Shown here piece by piece: positions 31,834 through 44,580 of a DNA stretch of 64,000 nt; the first letter of the stretch is position 1; each line of letters begins with the position of its first letter. The position numbers and the translations under genes are program-made. The notes under the pieces are model-generated. The model searched no databases, was not told the DNA's origin, and saw only the letters and a list, made by a program, of their open reading frames with translations. The stretch lies in contig JASJOG010000587.1 in assembly GCA_030142905.1 (NCBI GenBank), forward strand, positions 37,364 through 101,363, given 5' to 3'. The DNA comes from Heliopora coerulea (lineage: Eukaryota; Cnidaria; Anthozoa; Scleralcyonacea; Helioporidae).

Positions 31834-33485
31834 GAAGCCCATAGGGGACATGACACAAAATTGTTTGAGTGCAATATAATATTGCGTTGACGCAATTTTA
31901 TACTGAGTTGCTGCAATTTTATGATGTATTGCTACACCTTTATACAGAATTGCCGTAGTTTTATACAGAGTTGCTACAATTTTATACGAAATTTCCGCAG
32001 TTTTATGGTGTGTTGCTGCGATTTTATAGTGCGTTACTATGGGAACAGGAGGTTCGTCTATTGCCTGGTCATTCCATTATAAATGTATATAGACCCGTTC
32101 GAGTCTTCTATGGCGGACATTTATTTGAATTTTCTACTTACAGTTTGCTTCAGTTCCTCAGGCTTTCGAAATATTTTGCTCTGGCTGTGGTACCGCTTGT
32201 ATTCTGAATGTGATATGTCGTCCCCATTGTGGCAAACAGCTCTCAGGAATCCCAGAAGCTATCCTAATCCTAGTAGAAGCTATTCTTAAATCGACGGGGA
32301 TCACGTTACATTTCGATGACCTTGTTAATGTGGAAAAGCGATATGTCCTCTCATTATCTTGAATCTTAAGTGAGAGGATATGTTGAGAAAAATCCGGGTA
32401 GCTCCTCGTCAGTTGAATCAGTTTTGTTGTCATTGCGACAAAAAACGCTATCCCTGTATTCGGACGTGGAACAGAGAAAGAAAATGATTCGACAATACGG
32501 CTTATCTTTTTCTTCTTTGTATCTTTTTAAGGTAAATAGCTCTTACGTGCCATGAATTGACGCAATTTCTTTACAGTTAGAATATAGGAGACTGTATGAT
32601 TCTCTTTGATCAACCAAGTTTTTGATGAATCGAGCATGCTTTTCGACGTCCTTTTGAGTAGTTCTGAGTTCAGAGGGAGTGTTACGCCGCGTTTTATCGA
32701 GAGTTTTGCGTCTTTCATGGCCGTAATTTCCAAATTGATCTTAACCTCTGATTCCTTTCGTTTGATCTTTGAATTCTTCGTTTGTGGTTTTCCGTGCTTG
32801 AGCGCAGAAAAGGATTCGAAGGACATATTTCTGCATGACTGTTAGCCGTCACTGAGTTCAAATCACGGTTTGTGTTCGAAGTTGTTTGACTAGATCCTGA
32901 GATTCCTGAGAGCTGTTTACCACGACGGTGACAAAATATTGCATTCAGAATACAAGCGGTACCACATCCAGTGCAAAACATTTCGAAAGCCTAAGAAATT
33001 GAAGCAAACTGCAAGTGGAAAATTCAAAATAATGACCGCCATAGAAGATTCGAACAGGTCCTGTTCCCATAGCAACGTATTGTAGCGTTGCGTTTGTAAA
33101 CAGTAATATCCGTTATGCCGGTTGGCTTGTTTAACGTTTGTTAATCGTTATGTTTGTTTACGACTTATTACCTACTAGTTCAAGTATCGCGTAGACAGAC
33201 ATCCACGTTATCAATACATGAGCAAGTCGTTGAGTTTTCTGGAGTGTGTGTGCAACACAGAGCTTTTAGGTTAGAGAGTGGGACGTTATTGTAAGACTAT
33301 TTACTTGTTAAATATATCTAGTAAGCCTTGTTCTTGAACCACGCTACAGTACTATAAAATTGCAGCAACACACTATAAAATCGTAGCAACACACTATAAA
33401 ATTACAGCAACACACTATGAAATTGCGTCAACACAATATAATATTGCAGCTAAACAACTTTGCAGCATGTCCCCTATGGGCTTCC
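31834..33485. mobile_element. Long-inverted-repeat element with a zinc-ribbon frame in each arm
   Basis: Outer ends are a perfect 19-bp inverted repeat GAAGCCCATAGGGGACATG. Next to each end lie arrays of a roughly 23-bp unit (TTGCTGCAATTTTATAGTG). Further in, 32083-32280 and 32880-33060 are inverted copies that encode, inward on each strand, a zinc-ribbon start. The right arm (minus) has MFCTGCGTACILNAIFCHR and the left arm (plus) FCSGCG...CRPHCGKQLSG. The four cysteines fit a C-x2-C...C-x2-C ribbon. The right arm has HRRG where HCG or HRCG is expected. Flanking CTTGTT/CTTATT could be a 6-bp target duplication with one mismatch. No transposase is visible. Confidence 0.6.
32715..32981 (-). pseudogene. 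Zinc-ribbon protein fragment (right arm)
   Basis: The frame starts MFCTGCGTACILNAIFC, a zinc-ribbon-like N-terminus, then turns basic (NHKRRIQRSNERNQ). The last cysteine pair is damaged (C-H-R-R). Another frame downstream has lysine-rich coding-like text, so at least one frameshift is likely. Its sister on the plus strand at about 32170-32250 keeps all four cysteines but soon loses the frame. The function is unknown. Confidence 0.4.
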
Positions 33486-34254
33486 GTACTTATTTCACGG
33501 GTGAAAACAAGTTCAACGCTAACGTTTTCCCGTTTGTTTGGGCTCGTGCTAGCGTTCGTTTTCACTTGCCGCATATTATTTGAGTTTGCTGGTAGGCCTG
33601 CGCTTGTACGTTGCTCATCAAAACCTGGGTTTAAATAAGAATTTCGAATACTTGAACCGAAGCTAATTCAGTTCATGGCATTGTTTGTCCTTTACACTGA
33701 TTTATCCGGCATGTAAAAAGCAATGCGCGTATACTTCATATTTGATTGAATGTAAGTATGTCTTTCATTTTTGTAGAAATCTAGCAGAATAGCGATTTCG
33801 GGTCACAAATTCAGCGTAGATTAGAAACATCACCTGTAGTAAATTGTGACTACCCAATTACAGTTGACAGGAAAGGAAAAGCGGTAATTTACCTAGGACG
33901 AAATGTGCCCACGGAAGAGCATAGCTTCTCACCTGAAGATGTTTTAGTTCAATCTAATTTGATTAACTGACAGATGGACATTTCAAGTCTAGATTGAGTT
34001 GAAACTCACAAGTTGAAAATGTTTCTACTAAGGTTAGAATGCAGTATTTGGATCAGACTGACGCACACCAGATAAATTTTCTTACGGAAGATAAGGTTAT
34101 TCGCACTGTGACTGCTCCTCAATGAGACATACGATATGAAAATGCAAAACCATTCAACTAAGGGAAAGCTGTCTAAGACGTGAACCAAAACATCTCAGGA
34201 GCAAGCGAAAAGCGAGACGCGCCTGTAAAAGCATATAAACTGATTTATGCAAAT
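33486..34254. other. No gene seen
   Basis: No credible coding frame, RNA gene or clear repeat. Confidence 0.4.
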
Positions 34255-34257
34255 TTA

Positions 34258-34913
34258 GGGCCCGATTACATGGAGCGGGCTGACTCAGTTAACCGGGCTA
34301 GCCCAGTCCATCTAAATATTATAGTTTTTCAAAGCTTCAATTACATGGTCAGCGGGTTAGCCCACTTTGCCGAGATCCCGGTAGTTGCAATCCGGGGCTA
34401 GTCCAGTTAACCGGGCAGAAAACTTCAATTTAATCGTTTCATCCCGGTAAGGCGGGCTGAAAATAGTTTGATGGATGAGTATTCGTTTTGCCTACGCATC
34501 CACGGTTTCTCTTCTTAGCATGATAGTGCGTTTGACAGCGAAGAATATCAGAAGCCTATCACAGTAGTGCTTACGAAAGAGTGCGTAGACATAAGTCACT
34601 TCGTAAAACTGCACGAAAATGAAATAAACAAGACTAAATGGTGCAAAGTTAGTTCACAGTTGTCAAAGTTTGCCTCGTAAGATGTCTGACCCACCATTTT
34701 GTTTTGTTCACAATAGATTCAAATCTTGCCGCGAAATTTTCCGCTGAACAAATCTTCCCTAACCACCCATTGTGGAATCACCCGCATAATCGTTTAGTAA
34801 AACTCATCCCGGTTAACCGGGAGCCTTTTCCATGTAATAGGTTCTTAAATCTCATCCCGGCTAACCTGGCTAGCCCGGTTCAACGGGCCAGCCCGCTCCA
34901 TGTAATCGGCCCC
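34258..34913. mobile_element. PIF/Harbinger-like non-autonomous element, 656 bp
   Basis: Ends are GGGCCCGATTACATGGAGCG and, reverse-complemented, GGGGCCGATTACATGGAGCG, continuing as an imperfect inverted repeat of about 45 bp. TTA flanks both ends (34255-34257, 34914-34916), the 3-bp target length of PIF/Harbinger. GGTTAACCGGG and GGCTAGCCCGG motifs recur in both arms. No transposase is encoded. Confidence 0.75.
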
Positions 34914-34916
34914 TTA

Positions 34917-36186
34917 GTGATCTTGTTGCAGATGTCGAGTATTTTGATGAATATCTTTCATGTTTGCAAAAAATTGGATCAATTTAAAACACCTTCAGGT
35001 GAGAAGCTATGCCCTTCCGTGGACCCACTTCGTCGCATTGCCATTGCTGTTAACTGTAATTGTGTCGGAGAGAGATATACTGCAAGTAAAGAGCTATACT
35101 GCAAGATTTCTGCTAAAATAAAAGACATACTAACATTCAATCGAATATAAAACACTCACAAATTGCTTTTCACAAGCCGGATACATCAGTGTAAAGGACA
35201 AACACATGAATTGAATTAATTTCGGTTCATGAATTCGGGATTTCCGTTTGCACATATATCGGATACAGATACGGGAAAAATGGTAATGACTAGGAACAGC
35301 ACGAAACTTTTCATGCCTACAAATGTAGACACGGACGCAGACACAGCTCGCGAACACGCATGATTTTAAGAATCGGATCATGTAGCAATCGAGCCACAGT
35401 CGTATGTCGATTGAGTATGTGGACTCGTATGCGGGTTACAGATAAATTCTCTTGAAAAGACTGAAAAACTGCAAAAATGGAGACTGTTCGTAAGTAAAAA
35501 TATAAATAAACAAATAAATAAAAACCAATTTGTAAACCGCATACAAATTAGCATCGCGACCGTACCAGTATTCCTGTTCGTATAACTGAAAGTATAAGTT
35601 AAGAACTCCAGGTCGTTTACCTTTTTGTGCTTCAATTTGTGCTTCGACAAACACCACATTGGGTCGGAGGATTTTCGGTCATTGCACAGGCCACTTATCT
35701 AAGATGTGATAAAAAGGGCTTATCGATCACCCGATATTCCAATCACAAACGGAATGGGAGCCGTGTCTCTGAAACCTAACAAAAGAATCTAATTAAAAAT
35801 ATCTTTTTTTTTCCATAGTTCTGGCTCCTTAGTTGAAAAATCTGCATCTTTAATAAAACCTACAGTCGCTTTGGGGGGTGCAGTATATATATCTTATAAA
35901 GGTAAGTGTAGAGTGATATAAAAGTAGAATCCCGTGTTGAATGACATGCTAAAAGCCACAAGAGTCTGGGAACGGCCGAGTCTACTACTTTTAATCTTGA
36001 AACAACACTTAAATTTAAATGAACAATTTATACAATTCAAAAATATTAACCTATACCTGTCGAGAAATAGTACTTTCTTAGACACGAAATGCAAGCTTCT
36101 CATAAACTGCTGTATTCTGAAACGGCCGGAAAAGATCCCGAGTGATTGACAGTTTGCAGAATTTTTTAGAAATTGTCGCGCAGCTT
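34917..36186. other. No gene seen
   Basis: No recognised coding sequence. Short frames here lack known motifs. Confidence 0.35.
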
Positions 36187-36438
36187 AAGCCTGGTTCACA
36201 CGCGCGACATGAGCATAAAGACAAGATCGATACGAAAACAAAGCATGACATCTCCTGTGGAACTGGCAAAGATAAAACAAGAATTTTTCTTTGTCTCGTC
36301 TTTTGTTTGGCTTGCTTGGATTACGATCTTATGCTCATGCTTACGACGATCCTTATGTTGCACGCTTGACTTCGTTCCTTTGTTTTGCTTTTGTTTTGTG
36401 CTTATGCTTATGCTTATGCTCACTTGTAAACCAGACTT
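36187..36438. mobile_element. Foldback MITE with CTTATG repeats
   Basis: The left end AAGCCTGGTTCACACGCG and the right end, reverse-complemented, AAGTCTGGTTTACAAG are inverted repeats. Subterminal ATGAGCATAA and three CTTATG hexamers (TTATGCTCAC side) are also inverted. No target duplication could be fixed. Confidence 0.6.
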
Positions 36439-37778
36439 TTGGGATGCTCGGATGCTGGTCGAAGTCGGCACCTTTTCCAGGTTCTAAAATGGATGCTAAT
36501 TGGTGAAAGAACATCGATGATATCTTCGACGAGTCAATTTGAAATCACTAGCTTCATTTATCGAAGACTTTTTAACTTCAGCATTACTGGATTTCATGTC
36601 ACGATGAAACTTGGTTCGAACGGTTAATACTGGAAGGAAGCACAAAATATATCACGAAATTTCACGCAGACTACACTGATCTTGTGCAAGTAAATTCTGT
36701 TCGGTCATATGGGAAATCAATGAAGAACATTCAGTGGCAGAAGACTGATATCATGTTTTAGTTAATGGCAAAAAATTCTTAATATCCATCCAAACTTATT
36801 CGTAAGTACCATTTTTCCGCGCCATACGAAATCTGGGAACAAGTGACCGTAATTCACTGTCGTGATTCATGTGATGACAATGACGACGTGGATTCGTCTT
36901 ATAATAAAATTACATGAGGACATAGAATAAAAGTACAACTATAAGCCGTTGAAAGCCAATGTAATGAGACAATCTTCCTTCGAGAGCCATAAAGGATGAA
37001 CTATGGTCTATCTTTTGGGAAAATAAAACGTGCATATCAAATATTTTCTCTGTAAAACCTATACTTATTTACTGGTTAAAAGCATACCACGCCCTTTTCT
37101 AGATCTACAGAGAAGCCTAAGTCTACATCGTGTGTACCACATGTTTTTACCTCTATAGTGGTTAAACTTAAATATGGTTTTAGTCAAGGTTGCTTTCGAA
37201 AGAACAGAGGTCATTGGTATCGTTTTCATCTTTTTCAGCAAAATCATCCAAGCCCATTTATTTGGTAAAAAATTTTCTGACTAATCACCGTAAGTGGATT
37301 GTTTATTAATGATGCAATAAAATAATAATGACAAATATATTAGAGCAGATATATTAGGGTGAATTTGACATGGCACCATGCAGGTTATCTTGGTGAGTGA
37401 TAAATGTTGAGCTTTACAACTTTGTCATGGGATTGGCCCAATCTGAGTTTCGCCAAATTTAAGATTACCAAACTGCTAGCTTGCTGTTTAGCAGGATTTA
37501 AACTGATTGCAGTTATTCCGTTAACAAATGAGTTTCTTGCATCTAAATTAGATGATGTACGGAAGATTAAGTTGTCTTTCCAACTGAAATGTCTATGTTG
37601 ACGATTTATAATCTAATGATATTTCTAACAAATTGTGAAACAGATTTATGAGTCATTTGCTACCCGATGATTCTCACCTAGTGGTGTATGGTCCTCACTT
37701 TTGAGGTTATCAGAAATTTTACGGCTGTCGGAAAAACTATTCAGTTCTGCCGCCCAGATATTTCACTGGCATAATCAT
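36439..37778. other. No gene seen
   Basis: No recognised coding sequence. Confidence 0.35.
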
Positions 37779-38183
37779 CAGTGGTGGATCCAGGGGTGGG
37801 GCCGAGGGAGCCCAGGCCCCCCTTTTAGTAAGATAATAACAAGTTTAATTTATGATTAAATTCGCCCACTTACTGAAGAAGTAGGAAAAGAAAACAGTTA
37901 CAATTGCTCATCTTCCAAGTAGTTAATAAAATACAAGTTAAAAGATTTTATTATATATAAATATATATATATAGTATATTGTATATATAGTATATTGTAT
38001 ATATAGTTGCACATTTTGGTAAATACTCTAGCTACACACTTTAATATCGCAGTGGTCACTAAAAACAATTTATGTGATTTCTCTGGAGAAGCTCAGAGCA
38101 GATGAGGAAATGTTACTGTTTAATTATTAATCCTACGCTGCCACCCCCTCCTCCCCTTCAAGCAACGTGTGGACCCGCTAGTG
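37779..38183. mobile_element. Possible hAT-type MITE, about 405 bp
   Basis: The left end CAGTGGTGGATCCAGGGG and the right end, reverse-complemented, CACTAGCGGGTCCACACG are weakly inverted. G-rich and C-rich subterminal runs mirror each other. The flanking 8-mers do not match, so the call is tentative. The interior holds TATATAGTATATTG repeats. Confidence 0.4.
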
Positions 38184-38409
38184 TCTATCCAACGCGAAAG
38201 CTGATTCAAACGCCGTACCCAGAGTGTTGTCTCTGACTGTTGTCTCGGCTGGAGCAGCAGCCGAGCGAGTGATGCTCTTCTTTTGATCAATGTCGAATGA
38301 TAACTTAACTAAATATGTCGATTATGATAAACTAGTTGATGCATATGCCACGTCAGGTTTAGTAAAGAAAGTTTACTAATTTAGAACATCAAACAATGTA
38401 CAGTACACA

Positions 38410-39070
38410 GACTGTCCAACCACCCCGATATCGTCGGGATTATCCCGATTTTCTTTGCAAATCCCGAATCTCGACCCATATGCCGTAGGGATGGAAAAAT
38501 CCCGATTTTGACATCTGCTTCAAGGAACAAGCATTGGAAGATATTTTTGTCAAATTTTCATAGTGCTTGCCATGCAAGATAACGAAATACTTTACTATGA
38601 TATTCAGACGGTTTGCATCATGACCCGAAAGCATCGTGGATAAAATTAAAATATTTTGATCTGTGCACTTACATATATTTTGAAGTGTTTAGAACCAGAT
38701 ATCCTCCGGAGACCTGGTTAAAAAATGGCGCCAGTGGTAAACCGGTGGAAGAAATTAGCGGAACATAAATTAAACTGGTTACCTTTTAACAAGTCAGTAA
38801 TATACGATTTCTCGACTTTCATCTCCATGACCACGTCTTAGTCTGAGGAATTACGATACTTTGTTTTCATTACCGAGCAGCGTTTTTTTATAGACAACAA
38901 GCCCAAAGTTACGATTGACTTACCAAGAATTTTTGGCGGAAATTGTGGTCTGGGATTGCCAGAAAAGGTCTTTCAAGATAGCAAGATTTTAAGATTTTCT
39001 GGGAGAGCGTGCCCCAGACCCCCTTCCTTAGTTAAAATCCGATTTGGCAAGGTCTATGGGTTGGACAGTC
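38410..39070. mobile_element. DNA element with 12-bp inverted repeat, about 660 bp
   Basis: GACTGTCCAACC at 38410-38421 and GGTTGGACAGTC at 39059-39070 are perfect inverted repeats. Near the left end, ATCCCGATTTT-type motifs repeat. Trimming one base leaves CAG on both sides as a possible 3-bp target duplication. The family is unknown. Confidence 0.45.
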
Positions 39071-41112
39071 AGACTACAGCATATCATAATAGTATTGTCA
39101 CTGTACAGCTTCTTCAGCCTGCCTGGACATGGAGAACTTAGGATTTGGATAAACGTATGAGTTGTACTGATATAATTCATAAATATTATGGCGTAGGAGA
39201 GCGGATAATACATGCAGTCGGAATATTTACGTAATGGCGGTAATGCTCAGTTGCAGAACAGTTTCCTCGTATAGTGGCAAGAGAAACTGCAATAAAACGT
39301 TGGTGTTACCAGAGTTTGGTGTTATCAGGGTTTTACTAAAATTTACTAAAACCAATGAAAAAAATCTAGATCAAAATGCCTCAAAATAAGTGCACCTCAA
39401 ACTAGATCGATCCGTTTTTCGGAAAATTCAAGAATTTGACCCCCTCCGTCGGAGAGGACTCACAACGCCACTGTTCTTACCTACGACATCGTTGCATACG
39501 TAAAGATTTTACGATAAAGCACTGCAAAAGAACACGTGCTATACATGTTTTTAAAATGGCTTAAGGTGCGTAGAATTTTATGGGTTCGTTTAATGATGAT
39601 AAGCACCACATAACCAAAACCATTTTCGCCTTGGTAACATTGTACGTTTCCGGTCCATTCGTCCTTAAAGCAAAATTATTGATTTACATTGCCCCCAAAG
39701 AAAAGTGGAAATAACCCATTGGAATACATAATTTTCTTTGGATACGTAGTTGGCATTGTTCATGGTCCTTGGAACCAGGGGGGAAAGACAATGACCTTTC
39801 AACGAAAATTATTAATTCAAATGTTCATATCTCGGCCTCTATTGAACTTACTCAGCTGCTTATTGCTTAAATCGTTCATGGTCCTTTTTTAACCAAGGGC
39901 CAAATGTTGATGAAATGAAAATTTACGATTAATGACGTCATGTGTTTGCTACTTTATCGAACATTTTCACAAGTATAGTGTAAACGTGCATAAATTATCT
40001 TGTAACGTCAAACGCGGGTAAGCATTGAAGGTTTCCACTTCTTTTTTCTTTGTTTTGGTAGAGATAAAACCTCATGGAAAACCTTTCAAGAGGGTAAGTT
40101 TTCGCGAATATTTCTCGGTTAACCATATAAAATTGTTGAAGGTTGATCACAATGCATCTATTAGAAAATACGAAATGAACTATGTTTAAATATGTTGAAA
40201 ATAAGACAAAATATTTCGAAGTTCCTGTACAAGAACGAAAAAGTGCTTTTGTGTTTTGATTTGATTTTCTCGCCTTCATTTGTTTCCTTTCATACAAACT
40301 ATCATCGATGGCAAATTGAGGCCTTCTTTGGTTCTCGCCACTTTGGATTTTTGTGGGCCTTTTCCAAAGTCAAACAGAAGCATTCGAGAAACAAGAACCC
40401 ACTGAGTTGTCTTGAGAATATTTTAGTTTTTGAGCTTTTGAATGCTACTGACGCGTAAACGTTCTAATTTTTAACTAATCTAGCTGGATTTTGCGAGTTT
40501 TCGTCCGCAAATTGTATTTCCTGGTAAAACAATAACTTTCTACATGAGCACAGATGCTTTTTTACGTTCTGAGCTATTTATGCCATTAACAAGGGGCATG
40601 AAAAGTTGAGGGGTTCTCAGGAAAAAAAAAGTAATGTAAATAAGATAAATTAACTTTTAAAATAAGTGCTGAGAAACTTTTATTCTGAAATGAGAATTTT
40701 ACCGATTCCAGGAAACCAGCCTCACTGACAAAGCTAATACCTTTTAACATCTCATGGTTATACTGTCGAACAGACAATATTCAACTTTAATTAACTGCAT
40801 GTTTTAAATTACCGTTAAAAATGTCATTGATTCAGTATTAACTGCTACTAGATAGATCGTACAAATAACATAAAAGACTTGAGAGCAAAAGTTGCGCCAG
40901 AGAGGTAGATGGGGTTAGAACCCCGCTGCCGGGGAACCTTAGCCCCCTTGTCAGGGAAAAAATTAAAAATTTGTCGAGGAATGACACTGATGATAACACA
41001 TTTATGTTTTTTACAAACTATCAATGCTTGTTATTGGTTTAACCAGTTAATGAAGATAACAGATTCTTCTCTTGATAAAGTAAATGGTCTGAACCCAGGA
41101 GAATCGGTACAT
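39071..41112. other. No gene seen
   Basis: No recognised coding sequence. AACGCCACTG at about 39464 looks like a solo hAT-type end. Confidence 0.35.
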
Positions 41113-41311
41113 GTTGGTGATGGTAGATCGTCCAGATTAGTGTAGTCTTGAGAAGGACTGTTGGTGACTGACGTTTCGATGGCCTTCAGATTAGGAAAAG
41201 AGAGCTCTTTTTCGAATCTGAAGATGACCGCCGCTGAGGCCGTTGAAACCTCAGTCACCAACAGTCTTTCTCAAGACTACACTAACCTGGACGATCTACC
41301 ATCACCAACAT
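41113..41311. repeat. Foldback repeat with hammerhead-like core
   Basis: Two arms of about 70 bp (GTTGGTGATGGTAGATCGTC ... GACGATCTACCATCACCAAC) are inverted around a short centre. Across the centre, CTGAAGA (41218-41224) is followed by a hairpin GACCGCC/GGCCGTT and GAAAC (41245-41249), an arrangement like a hammerhead core with one extra U. Likely a PLE-type terminal repeat pair. Confidence 0.5.
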
Positions 41312-41365
41312 ATACTCTTCTCTTGACGTCAAATCTATAAATAAACTGGTTCTCGTCAGTTGTTG

Positions 41366-41406
41366 AACCCCCCCCCCCCCCCCACCAAAAAAAAAAAAAA
41401 AAAAAA
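41366..41406. repeat. Homopolymer pair (C)n then (A)n
   Basis: About 17 C residues, then ACC and about 21 A residues. This is a likely sequencing-length or assembly-sensitive spot. Confidence 0.85.
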
Positions 41407-42264
41407 TCGAAACAGATTACAGGGCGGGCCGGAGTAGAAAATTAGTTGAGACGAAACGGATCAACAGCTCCCAATTTCCCATATTTAGCATTTTAATCCT
41501 ATATTTTTATCATCTGGGTAGCAAAGGGACTTGTGGTGAAATGCTCTCTTATACACCGATTCCTCCCTATATCCATCCGTGGCAAGTGTAGATTCAAAAG
41601 GTCGTGGCTGCGGCCTCCTATAGACATCTTTAGAAGGGGAAAAAGCCCTTTCAAAACATAACATTAGATTGCCAGGCGTATACGCCAACGTAAGTTACTT
41701 TGTATCGGAAGCTCCTTATGTCTTTTGAGTTTGAAAAAATGCAAATATTAACGGCCCGGGGCTAGGTAAGTACCTACAGTCCCTTATGATTAATCTGCCA
41801 TTGATTTTCATATTATTCATTTTTCGTAAACTTTAAGCTGGAATCGGTTGAAAGAAATGGAGTTTTCTTTTCCTTTCCTCTGGCTCAAGTATTCAACCAA
41901 CCTGATTATCCACGAAATTCGTTAGCCTATTGGAATGCCAGGCTTAACGGAAGCTTGCCTTAAGGCAATATCGGTAGGCGATATATAGTATTTTTATGGT
42001 TTCCTCTTAGTCTTCACTGACACAATTCAAAGCTTATCTTCGTCTCTGACTCCCAGTCTAACTTTCTTTCTAATAACATCTTCATGTCGACATTTGAAAC
42101 GCCAAGGGAGACCATGGTCCCTTTTCACTTCCTATTGTTCTATATTCAGAAGAAATAAAATACAAGCTTGTTCAAATTAATAACTTGAATGTGATTAGCT
42201 TAGAAGATTATATTAAATTTTTAATAGCGGAATTAACAAAAGTATTGATTACTTTATCACGCAT
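41407..42264. other. No gene seen
   Basis: Sequence upstream of the LINE fragment. No recognised coding sequence. Confidence 0.35.
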
Positions 42265-42961
42265 ATATGATATGCGATATGATATGGAAGTTCGACTTAC
42301 TGATGAGACTGTAGAACAAGTTGATTCGTTCGATTATCTGGGTCTTCGTGTCAGTAACTGTTTGTCGTGGGAATCACATATTACAATAAGATGTCGAAGG
42401 ACACATTCAAGACTTAGTTTATTAAATAGGATCTCTGCATTTCTTCCCAAGTCTGTTTTATGTAGGATCTACAAACAAACCATTTTACCAATCTTAGATT
42501 ATTGTTCAATCGTGTGGCATGACTGTGGCTCGACGTTAACAAGACAAGTTGAACTGGTTCAAAATCGAGCGATGAGAATTATTTTGAAAGAAGGAAAGAA
42601 AAAGTGTACCCAGGAAATGCGCAATGATTTAAATCTCTTAACTTTGTTTAATAGGAGAAGATTTTTTAGATATGTAGTAGTTTTTAAAATTTTAAATAAT
42701 TCAAATTGTCCTGAACAATTATTAGACGTTTTTAAATTTTGTAGTAGTGTAAGAAACAGAGAACTCCGAGATGAAACGTTATTGGATTTACCAAAAGTGA
42801 AAACTAAGATGGGACAAACAATGTTTGCGTACGCCGGTGCAAAGGACTGGAATTCTCTCCCTAGATATATCAGAAAAATGACCTCTGTTACTAGTTTTAA
42901 ACGTTCTATTTATATGTATCTTTTAGACAGTGATAAGGATTCCCATATTTGTAGTTTATAG
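42265..42961 (+). pseudogene. LINE (CR1/L2/Rex-like) reverse-transcriptase C-terminal fragment
   Basis: The open frame runs from 42185. Its first 27 or so codons look unrelated, so I start the element near 42265. VDSFDYLGLRVSNCLSWESH matches the thumb region of non-LTR reverse transcriptases. RIYKQTILPILDYCSIVWHD and QNRAMRIIL match the conserved end (Y...I.P.LEYCS.VW ... Q.RA.R.I). The final part (AKDWNSLPRYIRK...FKR) matches the usual LINE C-terminus. The frame is intact to its stop at 42961. The catalytic FADD box and the endonuclease are absent, as expected for 5' truncation on insertion. Confidence 0.8.
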
Positions 42962-43140
42962 ATTAATTTAGATTATTTTTTCAATATTTTTCAATATTGT
43001 TACATGGTTAATTTTTGTTTTATTAGCACTGTTCTCCCGTTAATACAAGCTTTTATGCTGATGGGATTTTTTAACAGTATAAATAAAGAATTTATTATTA
43101 TTAATATTATTATTATTAATATTATTATTATTATTATATT
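42962..43140 (+). mobile_element. LINE 3' UTR with AATAAA and TTA-repeat tail
   Basis: About 120 bp of AT-rich 3' UTR ends in AATAAAGAATTTATTATTA and a TTA/ATT microsatellite to 43140. A short tandem tail instead of poly(A) is usual for the CR1/L2 group. Confidence 0.65.
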
Positions 43141-44094
43141 TTTGTTGAACACAACATTTAACAAAGCTTACTATTTTGTGCCCCTAAGATCTTGCATTTC
43201 TTACACTTACTATTTCCGAAACTAAGCTATACACGTTTCCTTTGGGATTGGAGGTAATATTTATTGGAATTTTCGATCAAATTAGCAATATGTCGTACTT
43301 GCGCATGCGAAAGGTTATCTTTAGGACGCTCTTCTTGATACATTCAACATTGTAAGCAAGAGGTTTTTTAATCACGTGAGGTGAACCAAAAGTGGGTTAC
43401 GGCTTCCGTTCAGAAAGGTCGGGAGAGCAAACACGGGTGTAATGACTGGCCCACTCTTGTGGGATCTAGATACATCTGACTTCTTTTCCTTTTATTCTCT
43501 AAAATTTTCAAATATATAAAAGCTTTTGGTTTTATTGTGCATACAGCATACCTTTAAAAGGCCGTGTCTGATTAAAGTCTTTACAGTCAATCATGCAATA
43601 TTATTCAGCTTTTATCCCAAGTCGTCCCCAACTCGTAAATTTCCTTTGCCAAAGATTTTAGTTGAAAATCCTTTGTGCAATTGAAATAATCTGGAAAGAA
43701 AAGCTACTGTACTTAGGTATTCATTTTACTGATGCATCCTGACTCATAATTGTAAAGGGGCTCGAGTCGGAAAAGACCAGATGTCGTCTCGGGGTAGTCT
43801 GTCCTAGGTGAATTTTGAAATTTTGAATCTTTATATGACCATTTTCAGCATTCCGTGGGGGCAAAAAGTTATGTTTGAAACGGACTTGCAGTTACCACTG
43901 TAGAATCAATCACAATATCAAGTGTTAGAACTCAAAAATAGCTTTGAAAGGAATTTTCATATTGCCAATACAATCGAGAAAACGTCGAAAAAGATGTACT
44001 TTCCTACACTACATCAACATGCGAATGTCTCTTATAATGATATTGTTAACTTTTTCAGTAATCTATCCTGCGAAATCTTCCTCCACAGCCTGCC
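43141..44094. other. No gene seen
   Basis: Sequence between the LINE and copy B. No recognised coding sequence. Confidence 0.35.
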
Positions 44095-44580
44095 CAAATA
44101 CACTTGCAAGGTTCACTGAGAAAATTATAACACTTATAAGCAAATTGACAAGCAAATTTGTCTTGGGAGCGTTAAGTTTCAGGGGCATTTTGCATGGCAT
44201 GCGGAAAAGGCATGCTTAAACAGATACTATTACCCTGTATATCTTTTTAAAAAGATCATATCTGATAAAAGAAATGGCCAGCTTCCACTGTCAAAAGGAA
44301 CGTTGGTGGTTACGTGCCTCCAATATCGCCTGTTTCGACGCCACTGATTTCAATAGTGTTAGAATAGCCACACAACTTTTTGCATGAAGTGACAACTTGT
44401 GAAGAATCAGAATTATTATTATTTTCCAAGTTTTTACATCACGAAACACAACATTTGGTGCCTTAACTCTATCCTGCACATTTTGCTGTAGCACAACAAC
44501 AAAATATAACAATAGATCAAATGAAAAAACAAAGCAAAAAACAAAAGGAAAAGAAATTCTTGCAGGAAAGAGTTAAAAAG

